A stretch of 64,000 bases of DNA from Grimontia sedimenti (GCF_011045095.1 NZ_JAALDL010000014.1:97569-161568), one strand, 5' to 3'. Counted from the first letter of the stretch, positions 38,487-49,571 are shown. A program made the numbers and translations. Notes: generated by a model from the letters alone, not told the origin.

Positions 38487-39698
38487 TTACGCGTTCTGCA
38501 GCGCGGGACGCACAACAGGCTTGTCGTTAATCGGCAGGTGGATAAGCGCTGCAGCTATTGCCAGCATCACTGTTGTCCACCAGATAGGCTCATAAGAGCC
38601 GTAATAGTCGAACACGCGACCGCCAACCCAGGCACCTATGAAGCTGCCGATCTGGTGAGTAAAGAACACCAGACCATAAAGCGTCGACATATAACGCGCT
38701 CCAAAGATCTGACGAACCAAACCAGAAGTCAGCGGCACGGTTCCCAGCCAACAGAAACCAATCGCTGCGCCAAACAAGGTCGCGGTATGGGTTGTTAGAG
38801 GCACGGTGATAAACAAGGTCAATACCACAGCACGCATCATGTACAGCGTGGTCATGACATAACGTTTATTAAACCTGTCGCCCATTAAGCCCCAGAAATA
38901 AGAGCCAAAGATATTGAAGATACCGACATAGGCCAGTGCCATCGCCGCTGTGTTACCCGGCAATCCTTTATCAGCGATGTAGCTCGGTAAGTGCGTCGCG
39001 ATAAACATCACTTGGAAGCCGCAGACAAAAAAGCCAGCATGAATAAGCCAATAACCTGGGTGTCTGAACGCTTCGGCCATGGCTTCTTTCAGCGTTTGTT
39101 CTGGTTCTGTTTGGCCAGTTGAGGCAGATGAGGGCGCTGCCGTTTTCATAAACACGGCAAAGGCGACCATCAGCGTGCAGCACATCGCAAACACTTGCAT
39201 GGCGGTTTGCCAGTCATAGTTAGCGAGCAGAGATTGAGCGCCAGGGATAACGGCAAACATACCGAATGATCCCATGGCCGTTGTCAGGCCAAACGCTTTC
39301 GCGGTGTGTTCTGCCGGTACCACTTTGGCAACAGCACCTAGCACAATCACGTAGCTGGTTGCACTCAGTCCCAAGCCGATCAGAACACCCATTGAGATGT
39401 AAAGTACACCAGTGCCTGTTGCCATCGAAGTGAGGTAAAGACCTAGCGCATAAGCTAAACCACCCAAGGTAATGATGCGCTTGGCACCGTATTTGTCTGC
39501 TGCCATGCCCACGAAAGGTTGGAAAAGTCCAAACAAAAGGTTTTGAAGGGCGATAGCAAGGCTGAAAAATTCCCGGCCTGACTGAAAGGTGTCTGTGATA
39601 GGCATCATGAAGATACCGAACGATTGCCTGATCCCTAGGCTGATAATCAAAATCCCTATCCCCAGCCACACTAGCAGCGGGAAGCGGAAGATACTCAT
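38487..39698 (-). CDS. MFS transporter
   Basis: 403 residues, twelve helices, with DKYGAKRIITLGG (loop 2-3) and GDRFNKRYVM. Oxalate/formate-like MFS or monocarboxylate porter group; substrate unknown. The ribosome site AAGGT is 8 bases upstream. It follows a small His-rich protein gene by 14 bases. Confidence 0.87.
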   Translation of the reverse strand: MSIFRFPLLVWLGIGILIISLGIRQSFGIFMMPITDTFQSGREFFSLAIALQNLLFGLFQPFVGMAADKYGAKRIITLGGLAYALGLYLTSMATGTGVLYISMGVLIGLGLSATSYVIVLGAVAKVVPAEHTAKAFGLTTAMGSFGMFAVIPGAQSLLANYDWQTAMQVFAMCCTLMVAFAVFMKTAAPSSASTGQTEPEQTLKEAMAEAFRHPGYWLIHAGFFVCGFQVMFIATHLPSYIADKGLPGNTAAMALAYVGIFNIFGSYFWGLMGDRFNKRYVMTTLYMMRAVVLTLFITVPLTTHTATLFGAAIGFCWLGTVPLTSGLVRQIFGARYMSTLYGLVFFTHQIGSFIGAWVGGRVFDYYGSYEPIWWTTVMLAIAAALIHLPINDKPVVRPALQNA

Positions 39699-39712
39699 TA
39701 AGTTACCTTTGT

Positions 39713-39901
39713 TTATTGTGTTGTGTGAGACCCGTGGGCTTGGTGTTGGTCATTCATTCGATGATGTTGATGGCAACCACCATCCACCGCGTAGTCGGCA
39801 AAAGCGCGTTGTAAAGGTGTGCAATGCTGAACGCCAACCAGAGTGATTGTCAGCACCAGCAACCACCTGACAAGCTGGGCAAAAAGTGATTGTGAATACA
39901 T
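39713..39901 (-). CDS. small membrane or exported His-rich protein
   Basis: 62 residues. A hydrophobic segment LVRWLLVLTITLVGVQ leads into a C-terminal His-rich tail (CHQHHRMNDQHQAHGSHTT). The start at ATG 39901 is weakly supported; an upstream start (40003) would extend it. It lies immediately upstream of the MFS gene (14-base gap), so the two are probably co-transcribed. The His-rich tail suggests metal binding, inferred only. Confidence 0.4.
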   Translation of the reverse strand: MYSQSLFAQLVRWLLVLTITLVGVQHCTPLQRAFADYAVDGGCHQHHRMNDQHQAHGSHTTQ

Positions 39902-40030
39902 GTTGACTCTGCGTGGAAATGGCCAATGGGCCAAAGAAGCGCGTAGGGTAGGGATATTGTGAATATGAAGCAAATGAATTAGATGCAAATAAGCCATGCG
40001 CAAAACGCATGGTTTATAACTGAGAGCTCA

Positions 40031-40915
40031 TTAAGTTGCCGGGCACCATGTATACACGGTGTTGACGTCGGTTGCGGGCATTTTGAGAACCTTGTTGCTG
40101 CAGCGTATTTCATTTTGCTTAAGCGCAGCATCTACCGTTTTGCTTGAAGAGAGCTCGGCGAAATCCAGTATTTGTCCCATGACATGCTCGGGGGATGCGA
40201 CAAAATCTTCGTAGTTCAGCGTCAGTATATTCAGGTCTAACTCAGAAGCTTCCAGTTTGGTGGTTTGGATAAGCTTATTAAGTTGGAAAGCGGTGCCCGC
40301 TACCGCATGACCACGCAGGCGATCGTACTGAGCCAACTCCTGTAACGAATAGGCCCCTCGCCACCAAAGTAGGTTCTTGCCTTGGTATTCCCAATCTTCG
40401 GTAGAAATCATTGAATGCACCGTTGAAGCGGGGTCTCGGTTGATATTGATGAACTTGGCATCAGGGAAAATGCTGTGCAGATAGCAAAGGCGTGAGGGGC
40501 CAGTGAACCTCAACGCCAAACGGCTTTTATCTGAAAGGGTAACGCGTCGACTCAAAATTTCTCTGATAGAGGATATCTCTACTGGGGTGGCATGTTTTCC
40601 ACGGGAAAAGCCACGGTAAAAGTCGATTTCTTCGCGGGTATGTTCATCCCAGAAGTTCATGGCTTCCGAAGGCGTGGGAGAGAATTCCCGTGCCAGAGAG
40701 CCAAAGAAGGATTTATCCTGCAGCGCTTTATTCCTGAATGCACATTTGCGTTTGAATAGTCGGTGCTGGAAGTCTGATCTAGGGTGTTTTTCAAAGCTCT
40801 CGTCAAGCCAACACAGGGCTTCGTGATGCATGACTAAGTCTGAGATCAGCGTGACGCCGGAACGTGGTGGCCCGACAAAGATCAACGGCTGCTTCAGGGT
40901 AGAGGCTCTGTTCAT
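40031..40915 (-). CDS. sulfotransferase-family protein
   Basis: 294 residues. The N-terminal 5'-phosphosulfate-binding loop FVGPPRSGVTLISDLV and the 3'-phosphate-binding stretch INRDPASTVHSMI are both present. Cytoplasmic PAPS-dependent sulfotransferase; acceptor unknown. Not part of an obvious operon. Confidence 0.87.
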   Translation of the reverse strand: MNRASTLKQPLIFVGPPRSGVTLISDLVMHHEALCWLDESFEKHPRSDFQHRLFKRKCAFRNKALQDKSFFGSLAREFSPTPSEAMNFWDEHTREEIDFYRGFSRGKHATPVEISSIREILSRRVTLSDKSRLALRFTGPSRLCYLHSIFPDAKFININRDPASTVHSMISTEDWEYQGKNLLWWRGAYSLQELAQYDRLRGHAVAGTAFQLNKLIQTTKLEASELDLNILTLNYEDFVASPEHVMGQILDFAELSSSKTVDAALKQNEIRCSNKVLKMPATDVNTVYTWCPAT

Positions 40916-41074
40916 ATCAACACTCCTTCTTGTTTGAAAACAAGAAGCAGCAAATAGAGTGCCAGAGTGATTAAGTTATTAATTCATAGAGATAAAACGG
41001 TATGCAATGCGGGAAGCCAACTTGGGTTGCAAAATGAAAATGCGAAATGGCGATTCGACACGAATCGCCGCATG

Positions 41075-41812
41075 TTATCGTTTTAAGGTGTTGTCATTTT
41101 TCCCTTGGGCAAGGCAAAAGTCGAAGATCAACGAAATAGCCTGCTTTCGATCTCCTTCGCCAAAGCGCTCCAGAGACTCAAGTGCGCTGTCGACAACTTC
41201 GTCACCGGCTTTTTCCCTCAGACGCTCAATGAGCTGGGCTAAAAAGTCAGGTGTGAACTCCGGGTGACACTGCATCGTGAGGGCGGTATGAGATTTTTGG
41301 GCCATCGCCACGGGACAAAAGTCCGAACCGGCAATTACTTCAAATCCAGAAGCAGGGGAGAGAACTTGATCTTGATGACAGGCAATCAAGTTGAGTTGAT
41401 CAGAAAGTGAGGTATTTAGCTTGTTTGCTGGGTTTTGAACCTCAATGGGATACACGCCCATTCCCCAGCCCTTAGCGGACTTCTCAACCCGTCCCCCGAG
41501 CGCATAGTGAATAATTTGGTGCCCAAAGCAGATGCCAATTATAGGGCGATTAAGCTCATCGCATTCACGCACAAACTGGGCAACAACTTCAATCCAGGGA
41601 TCGGTATCATAAACGCCCCATTTACTGCCGGTGACCAGCCAGATATCACATTCATTGGTGGATGCCGGATAATCTTCTTCGTGGCAACGATAGCTTTGGA
41701 ATGTGGAGATGCAACTGTCTTCAAACATGCGCTTGAAGGCATCATCGTAATGTCCGTACGTCGGGATGGAGTCAGGGTAGTGGTCGTCACAGAGTAAAAT
41801 GCCCAGCTTCAT
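41075..41812 (-). CDS. class I glutamine amidotransferase-like protein
   Basis: 245 residues with the GATase motif GICFGHQ (nucleophile Cys) and QCHPEF (His-Glu of the triad). No synthase domain is fused. Stand-alone GATase of the GuaA/PuuD-like group; substrate unknown. Confidence 0.87.
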   Translation of the reverse strand: MKLGILLCDDHYPDSIPTYGHYDDAFKRMFEDSCISTFQSYRCHEEDYPASTNECDIWLVTGSKWGVYDTDPWIEVVAQFVRECDELNRPIIGICFGHQIIHYALGGRVEKSAKGWGMGVYPIEVQNPANKLNTSLSDQLNLIACHQDQVLSPASGFEVIAGSDFCPVAMAQKSHTALTMQCHPEFTPDFLAQLIERLREKAGDEVVDSALESLERFGEGDRKQAISLIFDFCLAQGKNDNTLKR

Positions 41813-42240
41813 GTCGATATTGCACTCCTTGCATGGTTTGTGTGACTGTGAAGGCTTACTGGAAAAGTGAACCTAAAAGACAGATTTCACCAACCTAATG
41901 TGTAAGTAAACGCTAATGGCATCCATAAAAAAGCATAAAATATGCTGATTAAGAATATCTGTATGTCGCGCTTTTTAGATATTCATTCATAAATCCGCAA
42001 AATGGTTGCAGCGCGTAACTTTATGTACTCAATGGGAAAATTTCTGTTGAATCATCTGTCTGTATCAGATTCATCCACTTTGCTGTTTAAATTATGACTG
42101 AATCACTATAAAAACATGCTCTCTTACACAGAATCAAAGTGTTCGGTCTTTTATTGTTGGGTTAAACTCAAGTAAGATGCATCCAAAGTCGAGCGCCATC
42201 CCGGCGCATGGCGAGCCAAAATCATAGTGGAGAAACAAGC
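41813..42240. other. intergenic region upstream of uvrY
   Basis: About 430 bases; AT-rich, holds the uvrY promoter. No open frame of credible quality was seen. Confidence 0.5.
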
Positions 42241-42885
42241 TTGATTAGTGTTTTCCTTGTAGATGATCACGAGCTGGTTCGCACAGGGATACGCCGTCTT
42301 CTTGAAGACGAGCGTGGTGTTAAAGTGGTAGGGGAAGCCGAAAGCGGTGAGGAAGCAGTCAAGTGGTGTCGTGCGAATCATGCAGACATTATCTTGATGG
42401 ACATGAACATGCCTGGTATTGGCGGTTTGGAAGCGACGCGAAAGCTCCTACGCTATAACCCAGACGCAAAGATTATTGTTCTGACAATTCATACAGAAAA
42501 TCCATTTCCAACCAAAGTGATGCAAGCGGGTGCCGCTGGCTATCTCACGAAAGGTGCAGGTGCGAGCGAAATGGTGAATGCTATTCGCGCGGTTAACAGC
42601 GGTCAGCGCTACATTTCGCCGGAAATTGCACAGCAAATGGCGTTAAGTCAGTTTTCTCCTGCTCAGGAGAATCCTTTCAAAAACCTTTCAGAGCGCGAGC
42701 TTCAAATCATGATGATGATTACGAAAGGGCAGAAAGTGACTGACATTTCAGATCAACTGAACCTGAGCCCAAAGACAGTCAACAGCTATCGCTACCGTTT
42801 GTTCAGTAAGTTAGGTATCAATGGTGACGTTGAACTGACCCATCTTGCGATTCGTCATGGTATGCTAGACACAGAAACACTTTAA
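42241..42885 (+). CDS. uvrY: UvrY/VarA/GacA response regulator
   Basis: 214 residues. The receiver domain has the acidic pair DDH, phospho-acceptor DMNMPG region (ILMDMNMPG) and Lys (LTKGAG). The C-terminal LuxR-type HTH is LSERELQIMMMITKGQK...LSPKTVNSYRYRLFSKL. It controls carbon storage regulatory RNAs through BarA/VarS in relatives. The start is TTG 42241 with GGAG 9 bases upstream; the resulting N-terminus (ISVFLVDDHELVRTGIRR) matches the family. An ATG upstream at 42208 is less likely. First gene of uvrY-uvrC-pgsA. Confidence 0.93.
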   Translation: MISVFLVDDHELVRTGIRRLLEDERGVKVVGEAESGEEAVKWCRANHADIILMDMNMPGIGGLEATRKLLRYNPDAKIIVLTIHTENPFPTKVMQAGAAGYLTKGAGASEMVNAIRAVNSGQRYISPEIAQQMALSQFSPAQENPFKNLSERELQIMMMITKGQKVTDISDQLNLSPKTVNSYRYRLFSKLGINGDVELTHLAIRHGMLDTETL

Positions 42886-42900
42886 CCATTTCTGTTCGCT

Positions 42901-44727
42901 GTGTTTGATGCCAAAAATTTCCTAAAAACAGTCTCAGACAAACCCGGCGTCTATCGAATGATGGACGCTTCGGGTGAGATCATTTACGTGGGTAAAGCCA
43001 AATCGCTCAAGAAGCGGCTTTCCAGTTATTTCCGCACGAATGTGTCGGGGGAGAAGACCCGCGCCTTGGTGAAAAATATCGCCAACGTTGAAGTCACGAT
43101 CACACACAGCGAAACGGAAGCGCTGATCCTTGAACACAATCTCATCAAGCAGCACTTGCCGCGTTATAACGTACTGCTGCGTGATGACAAGTCTTATCCG
43201 TACATCTTCCTCTCTGCGAGCAAACATCCGCGAATTGCCGTACATCGTGGTGCGAAAAAACGTAAAGGTGAGTATTTTGGTCCGTTTCCTGACGCAGGCG
43301 CGGTACGCCAAAGCTTGTATTTACTGCAGAAAATATTCCCCATCCGCCAGTGCGAAGATTCCGTTTATGCCAACCGAACCCGCCCGTGTTTGATGTATCA
43401 AATCAAACGCTGTGCTGGCCCTTGTGTGAAAGGCATTATTTCAGACGAAGACTACGATGAGCTGGTGAATTTCACCCGTCTGTTCCTGCAAGGCAAAGAC
43501 CGTCAGGTGATCGCTTCGCTGGTGGAGAAGATGGAAGGCGCAAGCCAGGCGTTGCAGTTTGAAAAAGCGGCTGAATATCGTGACCAGATCCAGGCCCTGC
43601 GCCGCGTGCAGGAGCAACAATTTGTTTCGCAAGACAGCGATGACGATCTGGACGCTATCGGCGTTTCCATCGAAAACGGTGTGGCCTGTATTCACGTGCT
43701 ATTCCTGCGTCAGGGTAAAGTGCTTGGTAGCCGCAGCTACTTCCCGAAAATGCCGGCTGATACCGATGTGAATGAGCTGGTTTCGAGCTTTATCGGCCAG
43801 TTCTATGTGAAACAGGCGGAAGGAAATACGATTCCAACCAGCATTTTGATTGGACAGGACTTGGGTGACGAGTTAGCTGACTTAGCGACTGCGTTGTCCG
43901 ATATCGCAGGCCGCAAAGTGAACCTGCAATGCAAACCTCGCGGTGCGCGCGCGCGTTTCCTCAAATTAGCGCAAACCAACGCCGCGACTGCGCTCACCAG
44001 CAAAATCAATCACAAAATGACCATCCATAACCGATTCAGCGTGCTGTCAGAAGCGCTGGAACTGGAGTCGGTAAAACGTATGGAATGTTTCGACATCAGC
44101 CACACCATGGGTGAGCAGACTGTCGCTTCCTGCGTGGTGTTTAACCAGGATGGGCCGGTGAAGCAGGAATACCGGCGCTACAACATTACCGGCATTACCG
44201 GTGGCGATGATTATGCGGCAATGGCGCAAGTGCTAGAGCGTCGCTATAGCAAACAGGTCGATCCGGAAAAGATCCCCGACATCATTTTGATTGATGGTGG
44301 TAAAGGTCAACTTAACAGGGCATGGGAAGTGGTGAAGCCGCTGCTTGCCGACTGGCCGAAACATCCGTTGTTACTGGGGGTGGCAAAAGGGACGACGCGA
44401 CGCCCGGGCCTCGAAACCCTGATTAAGGTGACGGGCGAAGAGTTCTCTATGCCTTCTGATTCGCCCGCACTGCACCTCATCCAACATATCCGTGATGAGA
44501 GCCATAACCATGCTATTTCCGGCCACAGAGCGAAACGCGCAAAAGCACGCAAGAGCAGTGTGTTGCAGGAAATTGAAGGCGTTGGGCCGAAACGTCGTCA
44601 GGCATTGCTCAAATACATGGGTGGAATTCAGGAACTTAAGCGGGCTTCTGTTGAAGAAATCGCCAAAGTGCCGGGTATAAGTCGTGTTTTGGCCGAGAAG
44701 ATTCATTCGTCATTGCAACAGCAATGA
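42901..44727 (+). CDS. uvrC: UvrC, excinuclease ABC subunit C
   Basis: 608 residues. The N-terminal GIY-YIG domain has [20 protein letters not shown]. The UvrB-binding UVR region is [16 protein letters not shown]. The RNase H-like nuclease region and the helix-hairpin-helix at the C-terminus ([17 protein letters not shown]) are complete. It makes the dual incision in nucleotide excision repair. Start is GTG at 42901, 15 bases after uvrY, with no strong ribosome site, suggesting coupling. Confidence 0.95.
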   Translation: MFDAKNFLKTVSDKPGVYRMMDASGEIIYVGKAKSLKKRLSSYFRTNVSGEKTRALVKNIANVEVTITHSETEALILEHNLIKQHLPRYNVLLRDDKSYPYIFLSASKHPRIAVHRGAKKRKGEYFGPFPDAGAVRQSLYLLQKIFPIRQCEDSVYANRTRPCLMYQIKRCAGPCVKGIISDEDYDELVNFTRLFLQGKDRQVIASLVEKMEGASQALQFEKAAEYRDQIQALRRVQEQQFVSQDSDDDLDAIGVSIENGVACIHVLFLRQGKVLGSRSYFPKMPADTDVNELVSSFIGQFYVKQAEGNTIPTSILIGQDLGDELADLATALSDIAGRKVNLQCKPRGARARFLKLAQTNAATALTSKINHKMTIHNRFSVLSEALELESVKRMECFDISHTMGEQTVASCVVFNQDGPVKQEYRRYNITGITGGDDYAAMAQVLERRYSKQVDPEKIPDIILIDGGKGQLNRAWEVVKPLLADWPKHPLLLGVAKGTTRRPGLETLIKVTGEEFSMPSDSPALHLIQHIRDESHNHAISGHRAKRAKARKSSVLQEIEGVGPKRRQALLKYMGGIQELKRASVEEIAKVPGISRVLAEKIHSSLQQQ

Positions 44728-44769
44728 CTTTCAAGCACCATAGGCCGTCACTCACAAAGTATTATAAGT

Positions 44770-45324
44770 ATGCGACTGAATATCCCCATTATCCTGACCC
44801 TTATACGCATCGCATTAATCCCCGTTTTTGTTATCGCGTTCTATCTGCCTTATGAATGGTCAGCTTTCGCTGCTGCTCTGATTTTTGTCATCGCCGGTGC
44901 GACGGATTGGTTGGACGGTTATCTGGCCCGAACCCTTGGACAAACTACCCGTTTTGGTGCCTTCCTTGACCCCGTGGCCGACAAAGTCATGGTGGCAATT
45001 GCCTTGGTTCTGATTGCTGAACATTACAATTCTATTTGGGTGACGATTCCGGCGGCGACGATGATTGCCCGTGAAGTGATTATTTCCGCGTTGCGTGAGT
45101 GGATGGCAGAGCTGGGTAAACGCGCCAGTGTGGCGGTTTCCTGGGTAGGGAAATTCAAAACAGCGGCCCAGATGTTTGCGCTGACCATGCTACTTTGGCG
45201 CGACAGTGAGTGGATTATTTATGTTGGCTACGCGGCGCTTTATATCGCGACGGCACTGACTTACTGGTCGATGTACCAGTATCTGCTGGCAGCGAAAGAT
45301 GACTTGCTGAATGCCGATAATTAA
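44770..45324 (+). CDS. pgsA: phosphatidylglycerophosphate synthase PgsA
   Basis: 184 residues with the CDP-alcohol phosphotransferase signature [19 protein letters not shown] followed by FLDPVADK. It makes phosphatidylglycerol phosphate from CDP-diacylglycerol in the inner membrane. Third gene of uvrY-uvrC-pgsA. Several hydrophobic helices. Confidence 0.95.
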   Translation: MRLNIPIILTLIRIALIPVFVIAFYLPYEWSAFAAALIFVIAGATDWLDGYLARTLGQTTRFGAFLDPVADKVMVAIALVLIAEHYNSIWVTIPAATMIAREVIISALREWMAELGKRASVAVSWVGKFKTAAQMFALTMLLWRDSEWIIYVGYAALYIATALTYWSMYQYLLAAKDDLLNADN

Positions 45325-45338
45325 ACCTGAATCCAATG

Positions 45339-45366
45339 AAAAGGCCGCAATCGCGGCCTTTTTTGT
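45339..45366. terminator. bidirectional terminator after pgsA
   Basis: GAAAAGGCCGC-AATC-GCGGCCTTTT (45338-45362) and T run; shared by convergent phoQ. Confidence 0.8.
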
Positions 45367-45419
45367 TTCTGTTGTCTTTATAAAAGCGGCGCTCAAAGAC
45401 CGTTGTTCCCATGAATATG

Positions 45420-46778
45420 CTAGCTGACTTTAGGGAAAATCATCACAAAGGCAGCGCCTTCAAGTTCGGAATCAATCACACGGATTGAGCCACCATAACT
45501 TTCGACGATTTCGTCACATACCGCCAATCCGATCCCTGTGCCCGGGTTAAGTTGGTCTGCCCTTACGCCGCGTTGGAAGATGGACTCACGCAGAGACTCT
45601 TCTACGCCCAATCCATCGTCTTCAATGGTCAACACATAGTGATCTGAGGTCTCGCTGCTTGAGATTCGCACTTCGCTGATACAAAAACGGAATGCGTTTT
45701 CCAGAAGGTTGCCGAGTAGCTCGGTTAAATCCGCTCTGTTGAGCGGCAGAGAAGGCAACGCTTCCAAACGGTTAGTGATATTAACTGGCTTATCACTGTA
45801 GACCTTGGCGAACATCCCTGTGAGGCTGTCTAACACAGGTTTGAGCTCGGTTTTTTCGCGAACCAGACCTCGTTGACCTACCAAAGCGCGTTTCAGTTGG
45901 TACTGCACCATGTCATCCATTTGGCTGACTTGTTCTATGATGCGTTTGCTCATGGCTTCGCGGCTTAACGTATTGTCGTCCAGTAGCGCATTGGTCGCGG
46001 CAAGGCGGCTTTTCAGGCTATGTGCGAGATCATCCATTGCATGACGATAGCGTTGGGTTTGCTCTTTTCTGAGGGTGATCATCCGGTTCAGCGCGTCTGT
46101 GACATCTCCCAATTCTTTGGGGTAATCCGAATCCAGTTTTTCGCGGCGGGATTCCGCGATTTCATTCAGTTCACCCGCGAGTTTTCTTAGCGGGCTGAAA
46201 CTCCAGTAGGAGGCGGCATAGAGTAAACCTGTGGCAATGGAAAACAGTAACCCCATGTATAACCATGTCTTACGTTTTATCTGAGACAAACTTTCCAGTT
46301 GGGCGCTGACTTCACGAAGTACGAAGAATGCTTCTTCTGTCGAGTAAGTCGCTTCAGAGATAACGTGGACGACATACGGTAGCTCTTTGTAGTAGATAAG
46401 GTCTGGGCCAGAAAGAGAGTAGGGAATATGGCGACAGACATTGTTCATGCCGTTATCGCGCGCGCCGTAAGACATCCAGGATGCATTGCCTTCACGTTCA
46501 CAGATAAACGCCAGATAGTTGGTTTGCTTGGAGGAAGGAGTGGGAATGGGTTGATCGTGATGTGGGGCATTCTCACCGAGTTGTAGCATGTTGTCTTGTC
46601 TCAGCTCGCCGATGATATGTGGGACTTCTGTCACCAAGTCGGCAGAATACATGGCAATGTAGCTTTTGACATAAATTTGGTTAATCACCACACCAAGCCC
46701 TAACGAGAAAGCAAGGATGATGGCAATGGACGTGACCATCACCCTTTTGTGGATTTCGGGCATCATGTTCCGCGTCAT
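45420..46778 (-). CDS. phoQ: PhoQ-like sensor histidine kinase
   Basis: 452 residues. Two membrane segments (about 16-36, about 172-192) flank a periplasmic sensor. HAMP-like region then DHp helix with PhoQ-type H-box DDLAHSLKSRLAA, and ATPase motifs N (GNLLENAFRF), G1 (EDDGLGV), G2 (GTGIGLAVCDEI). Partner of the upstream response regulator, one base gap. The sensor may detect divalent cations or antimicrobial peptides as in PhoPQ/CarRS-type systems; this is inferred from the H-box. Confidence 0.82.
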   Translation of the reverse strand: MTRNMMPEIHKRVMVTSIAIILAFSLGLGVVINQIYVKSYIAMYSADLVTEVPHIIGELRQDNMLQLGENAPHHDQPIPTPSSKQTNYLAFICEREGNASWMSYGARDNGMNNVCRHIPYSLSGPDLIYYKELPYVVHVISEATYSTEEAFFVLREVSAQLESLSQIKRKTWLYMGLLFSIATGLLYAASYWSFSPLRKLAGELNEIAESRREKLDSDYPKELGDVTDALNRMITLRKEQTQRYRHAMDDLAHSLKSRLAATNALLDDNTLSREAMSKRIIEQVSQMDDMVQYQLKRALVGQRGLVREKTELKPVLDSLTGMFAKVYSDKPVNITNRLEALPSLPLNRADLTELLGNLLENAFRFCISEVRISSSETSDHYVLTIEDDGLGVEESLRESIFQRGVRADQLNPGTGIGLAVCDEIVESYGGSIRVIDSELEGAAFVMIFPKVS

Positions 46779-46779
46779 A

Positions 46780-47454
46780 TCAGGTCACCTGAAGTTCAAA
46801 AATGTAGCCCTGTCCGCGTACAGTAGAAACCGGATTATCTTGCCCTGCCTGAGTGAGCTTTTTGCGAAGGCGGCTCATCATGACTTCAATGGTATTCGGG
46901 TCACCTTCCTGATCTTGATAAAGCACATCCAGCAGTCGTTGTTTGGAAACCACCTGACGGTTGTGGCGCACCATGTATTCCAGTAAATCGTACTCAAAGG
47001 CGGTGAGATCAACAGGGGCATCATCAACGGTGACTTTTTTCGCCAGTAAATCCATGGTGATTTTATCGGCTTTGATTTCTGGCTTCACAAACCCGGCGCT
47101 GCGACGAACTAATGCATTAAGACGGGCGACCAACTCTTCTTTCTGAAACGGTTTTACCAGATAGTCATCCGCACCGGCATCTAATCCAGACACCTTGTCT
47201 TGCCAGTTCGCGCGGCCAGTCAGAATAAGAATGGGCATACGGATTTCGGCGCGGCGAATATCGCGGATAAGGCTCAGGCCGTCCCGATCAGGCAGGCCGA
47301 GGTCAACAATGGCAATGTCGTTGGGATAATCTTTGGCAACGAAAAGGCCTTCAGATGCGGTTTTGGCGCAGTGTACCTGATTACCCAGTTCAGACAGTTC
47401 AGTTTTTAGATGATGGCTCAATAGAGGATCGTCTTCGACGATAAGAATGCGCAT
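46780..47454 (-). CDS. phoP: PhoP-like response regulator
   Basis: 224 residues. Receiver domain with VEDD, phosphoacceptor DLGLPDRDGLSL, Lys (VKPFQ), then an OmpR-type winged helix (LTAFEYDLLEYMVRHN, TVRGQGYIFEL). The receiver and the IAIVDLGLPDRDGLSLIR stretch match PhoP closely. Transcribed first in the phoP-phoQ pair. Confidence 0.88.
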   Translation of the reverse strand: MRILIVEDDPLLSHHLKTELSELGNQVHCAKTASEGLFVAKDYPNDIAIVDLGLPDRDGLSLIRDIRRAEIRMPILILTGRANWQDKVSGLDAGADDYLVKPFQKEELVARLNALVRRSAGFVKPEIKADKITMDLLAKKVTVDDAPVDLTAFEYDLLEYMVRHNRQVVSKQRLLDVLYQDQEGDPNTIEVMMSRLRKKLTQAGQDNPVSTVRGQGYIFELQVT

Positions 47455-47671
47455 AAACCGTTACCTTTACTTTGTTTTCCGAATACCAGCTTAACGATGA
47501 TGACGCGCAAAACGTTGCGCTGATGCAAACAACCCGCGGGTTTGTTCCTGACGTGCAGGAAGATCCAGCAAACAGTGTAACGTCTGTTCGCTGAATCGTT
47601 GCTGACTGCTTTGTCGGATATGCGACGAGACAGAGGTGATTGGGGCTACGAGCCCCTAAGATCATCAGCCC

Positions 47672-49354
47672 CTATGTCAGAATAACGAGAAGGGTGCCAG
47701 CAAACGTCAGTAAAACGTTGGCGATGGCATAGGTGCCTGCGTAGCCGAGAGCAGGAATGGTGCTGCGCGCATGTTGGTTAATCATGTCCATGGCTGGCGC
47801 ACAGGTACGCGCACCAATGATCGCGCCAAAGAGCAAGGCGCGGTTCATGTTGAGAATGTATGCACCGACCAGATACGCCAAAATCACAGGGACAACACTC
47901 ACTGCCAGCGCACCAAACATGATGGTGAAGCCCATTTGCTGCAAGTATTCAATCAAGTTGCCACCTGCGCTCAAACCCACGCCGACCATAAAGGTCATCA
48001 GGCCCAGCTCTTTCAGCATGTTGATTGCCCCTTGAGGCACGTAACCGAAAGTCGGGTGGTTGGCACGCAGGAAGCCGAGCAAAATACCGGCAATCAGCAG
48101 ACCGGACGCGTTACCTAAGCCCAGCGTCATCTGACCAAAAGTCATGGTGATCAAACCAAAAATCAGGCCGAAGATGAAGAACGAACAGAACGCCAACATG
48201 TCTGAAACCTGGCTGTGAATCGAGATAAAGCCGATTCGCTCAGCCAGTCCCATGACGCGGCGCTTCTCACCACTCACCTGCAGTACATCCCCTTTAGACA
48301 GCAAGATGTTGTGGTCCATTGGCATTTCGATTTGCGCACGGACAACGCGGTTTAAGAAACAGCCGTATTCAGACAGATTCAAATCTGACAGACGCTTTCC
48401 AATGATGGCGTCGTTCTTTACCACGATTTCTTCTTCAACCACACGTAGGTCAAGCAGGTCACGGTCGAATACTTCTTTCCCGTTTCGGAAAGAAGGGTCC
48501 AGACGGGCGTGGCTATCCGGGTAACCTACCAATGCGATTTCATCACCTTCCTGCAAAATGGCGTCACCATCGGGGTTAGCCAAAATGCCGTTTCGGCGGA
48601 TACGTTCGATGTAGCAACCTGTTTGACGGTAAATACCCAACTCACGAAGGTTACGGCCATCGACCCAGTTGATCAGCTCAGGTCCAACTCGGTATGCCCG
48701 GATAATCGGCAGGTAAACTTTGCGCTGTGAAGAGTTACCCAGCCCACGCTCCATCGCAATCTTTTGCGCAGAGTGCTCGAGATTCTCCTTTTGCATCTTT
48801 GGCATAAAGTTCGCCAACACGATAAGGCTAATAAGACCGACAAGGTATGCCAGTGCGTAACCGACGCTCAGGTTATCAATCATGCCTGCCAGTTGGTCTG
48901 GGCTAAAAGAACCACCTAAGCCTGCGTTTAGCGCATCTTTCGCACCTACCAATACTGGTGTTGCTGTCATCGCTCCGGCCATCATGCCGGTTGCAATGCT
49001 GCCGTCTACGCCGAATTGGTACTTCATCAACAGAGTGATACCCACAGAGGTACTCAGCACTGTAAATGCCAGGACGAGATAAGATTTACCGTCGCGGAAG
49101 AAGATGCCAAAAAAGTTTGGCCCAGCTTCGATACCTACACAGAAAATGAACAGCATAAAGCCAATGTTCAGTGCTTCTGGGCTGAACGAAAAGCCTGCAT
49201 GTCCGAAAGATAAGGCGGTTACCAGCACACCAATGGAGTGACCAAACTGGAAGCTACCGATTCTGATTTTGCCGATGGTTAGGCCAATAGCCAGTACCAC
49301 GAAAAGGAGGAGGATGTCGTTATTAACAAGCAGGTTGTAGACGTCTATGTTCAC
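47672..49354 (-). CDS. ybjL: YbjL-type AspT-family transporter with RCK_C domains
   Basis: 560 residues. N-terminal membrane domain [17 protein letters not shown], then two central TrkA-C/RCK_C domains (about 200-280 and 290-365), then a second membrane domain containing [12 protein letters not shown]. The sequence tracks E. coli YbjL (561 residues) with [28 protein letters not shown] and [18 protein letters not shown]. The transported substrate is not established. Confidence 0.9.
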   Translation of the reverse strand: MNIDVYNLLVNNDILLLFVVLAIGLTIGKIRIGSFQFGHSIGVLVTALSFGHAGFSFSPEALNIGFMLFIFCVGIEAGPNFFGIFFRDGKSYLVLAFTVLSTSVGITLLMKYQFGVDGSIATGMMAGAMTATPVLVGAKDALNAGLGGSFSPDQLAGMIDNLSVGYALAYLVGLISLIVLANFMPKMQKENLEHSAQKIAMERGLGNSSQRKVYLPIIRAYRVGPELINWVDGRNLRELGIYRQTGCYIERIRRNGILANPDGDAILQEGDEIALVGYPDSHARLDPSFRNGKEVFDRDLLDLRVVEEEIVVKNDAIIGKRLSDLNLSEYGCFLNRVVRAQIEMPMDHNILLSKGDVLQVSGEKRRVMGLAERIGFISIHSQVSDMLAFCSFFIFGLIFGLITMTFGQMTLGLGNASGLLIAGILLGFLRANHPTFGYVPQGAINMLKELGLMTFMVGVGLSAGGNLIEYLQQMGFTIMFGALAVSVVPVILAYLVGAYILNMNRALLFGAIIGARTCAPAMDMINQHARSTIPALGYAGTYAIANVLLTFAGTLLVILT

Positions 49355-49523
49355 TGAACAGTAATCCGCGCACGGGTCAAAGGGAAATTCTGGGGCGCCA
49401 TTATACGCATTTGCAATGAAATGTAATGGAAACTCACATGAAAAATAGTATTAAATTTTGCTGACTTTCCTAATGAGAAGTATTAATGCTTTAGAGTCTA
49501 CCAACTTTCTGTTTTTGAACAAT

Positions 49524-49553
49524 AAAAAAGCCGGCATGCTTGCCGGCTTTTTC
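49524..49553 (-). terminator. grxA terminator
   Basis: AAAAGCCGGCA-TGCT-TGCCGGCTTTTT (49526-49552), 19 bases past grxA. Confidence 0.85.
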
Positions 49554-49571
49554 AGAGAAATCTTAAGGAAA

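Noticed and set aside
47500-47671. Possible small gene between phoP and ybjL
   Set aside because: The frame there has no recognisable start context or family features; only a GGGGCT/AGCCCC hairpin is present.
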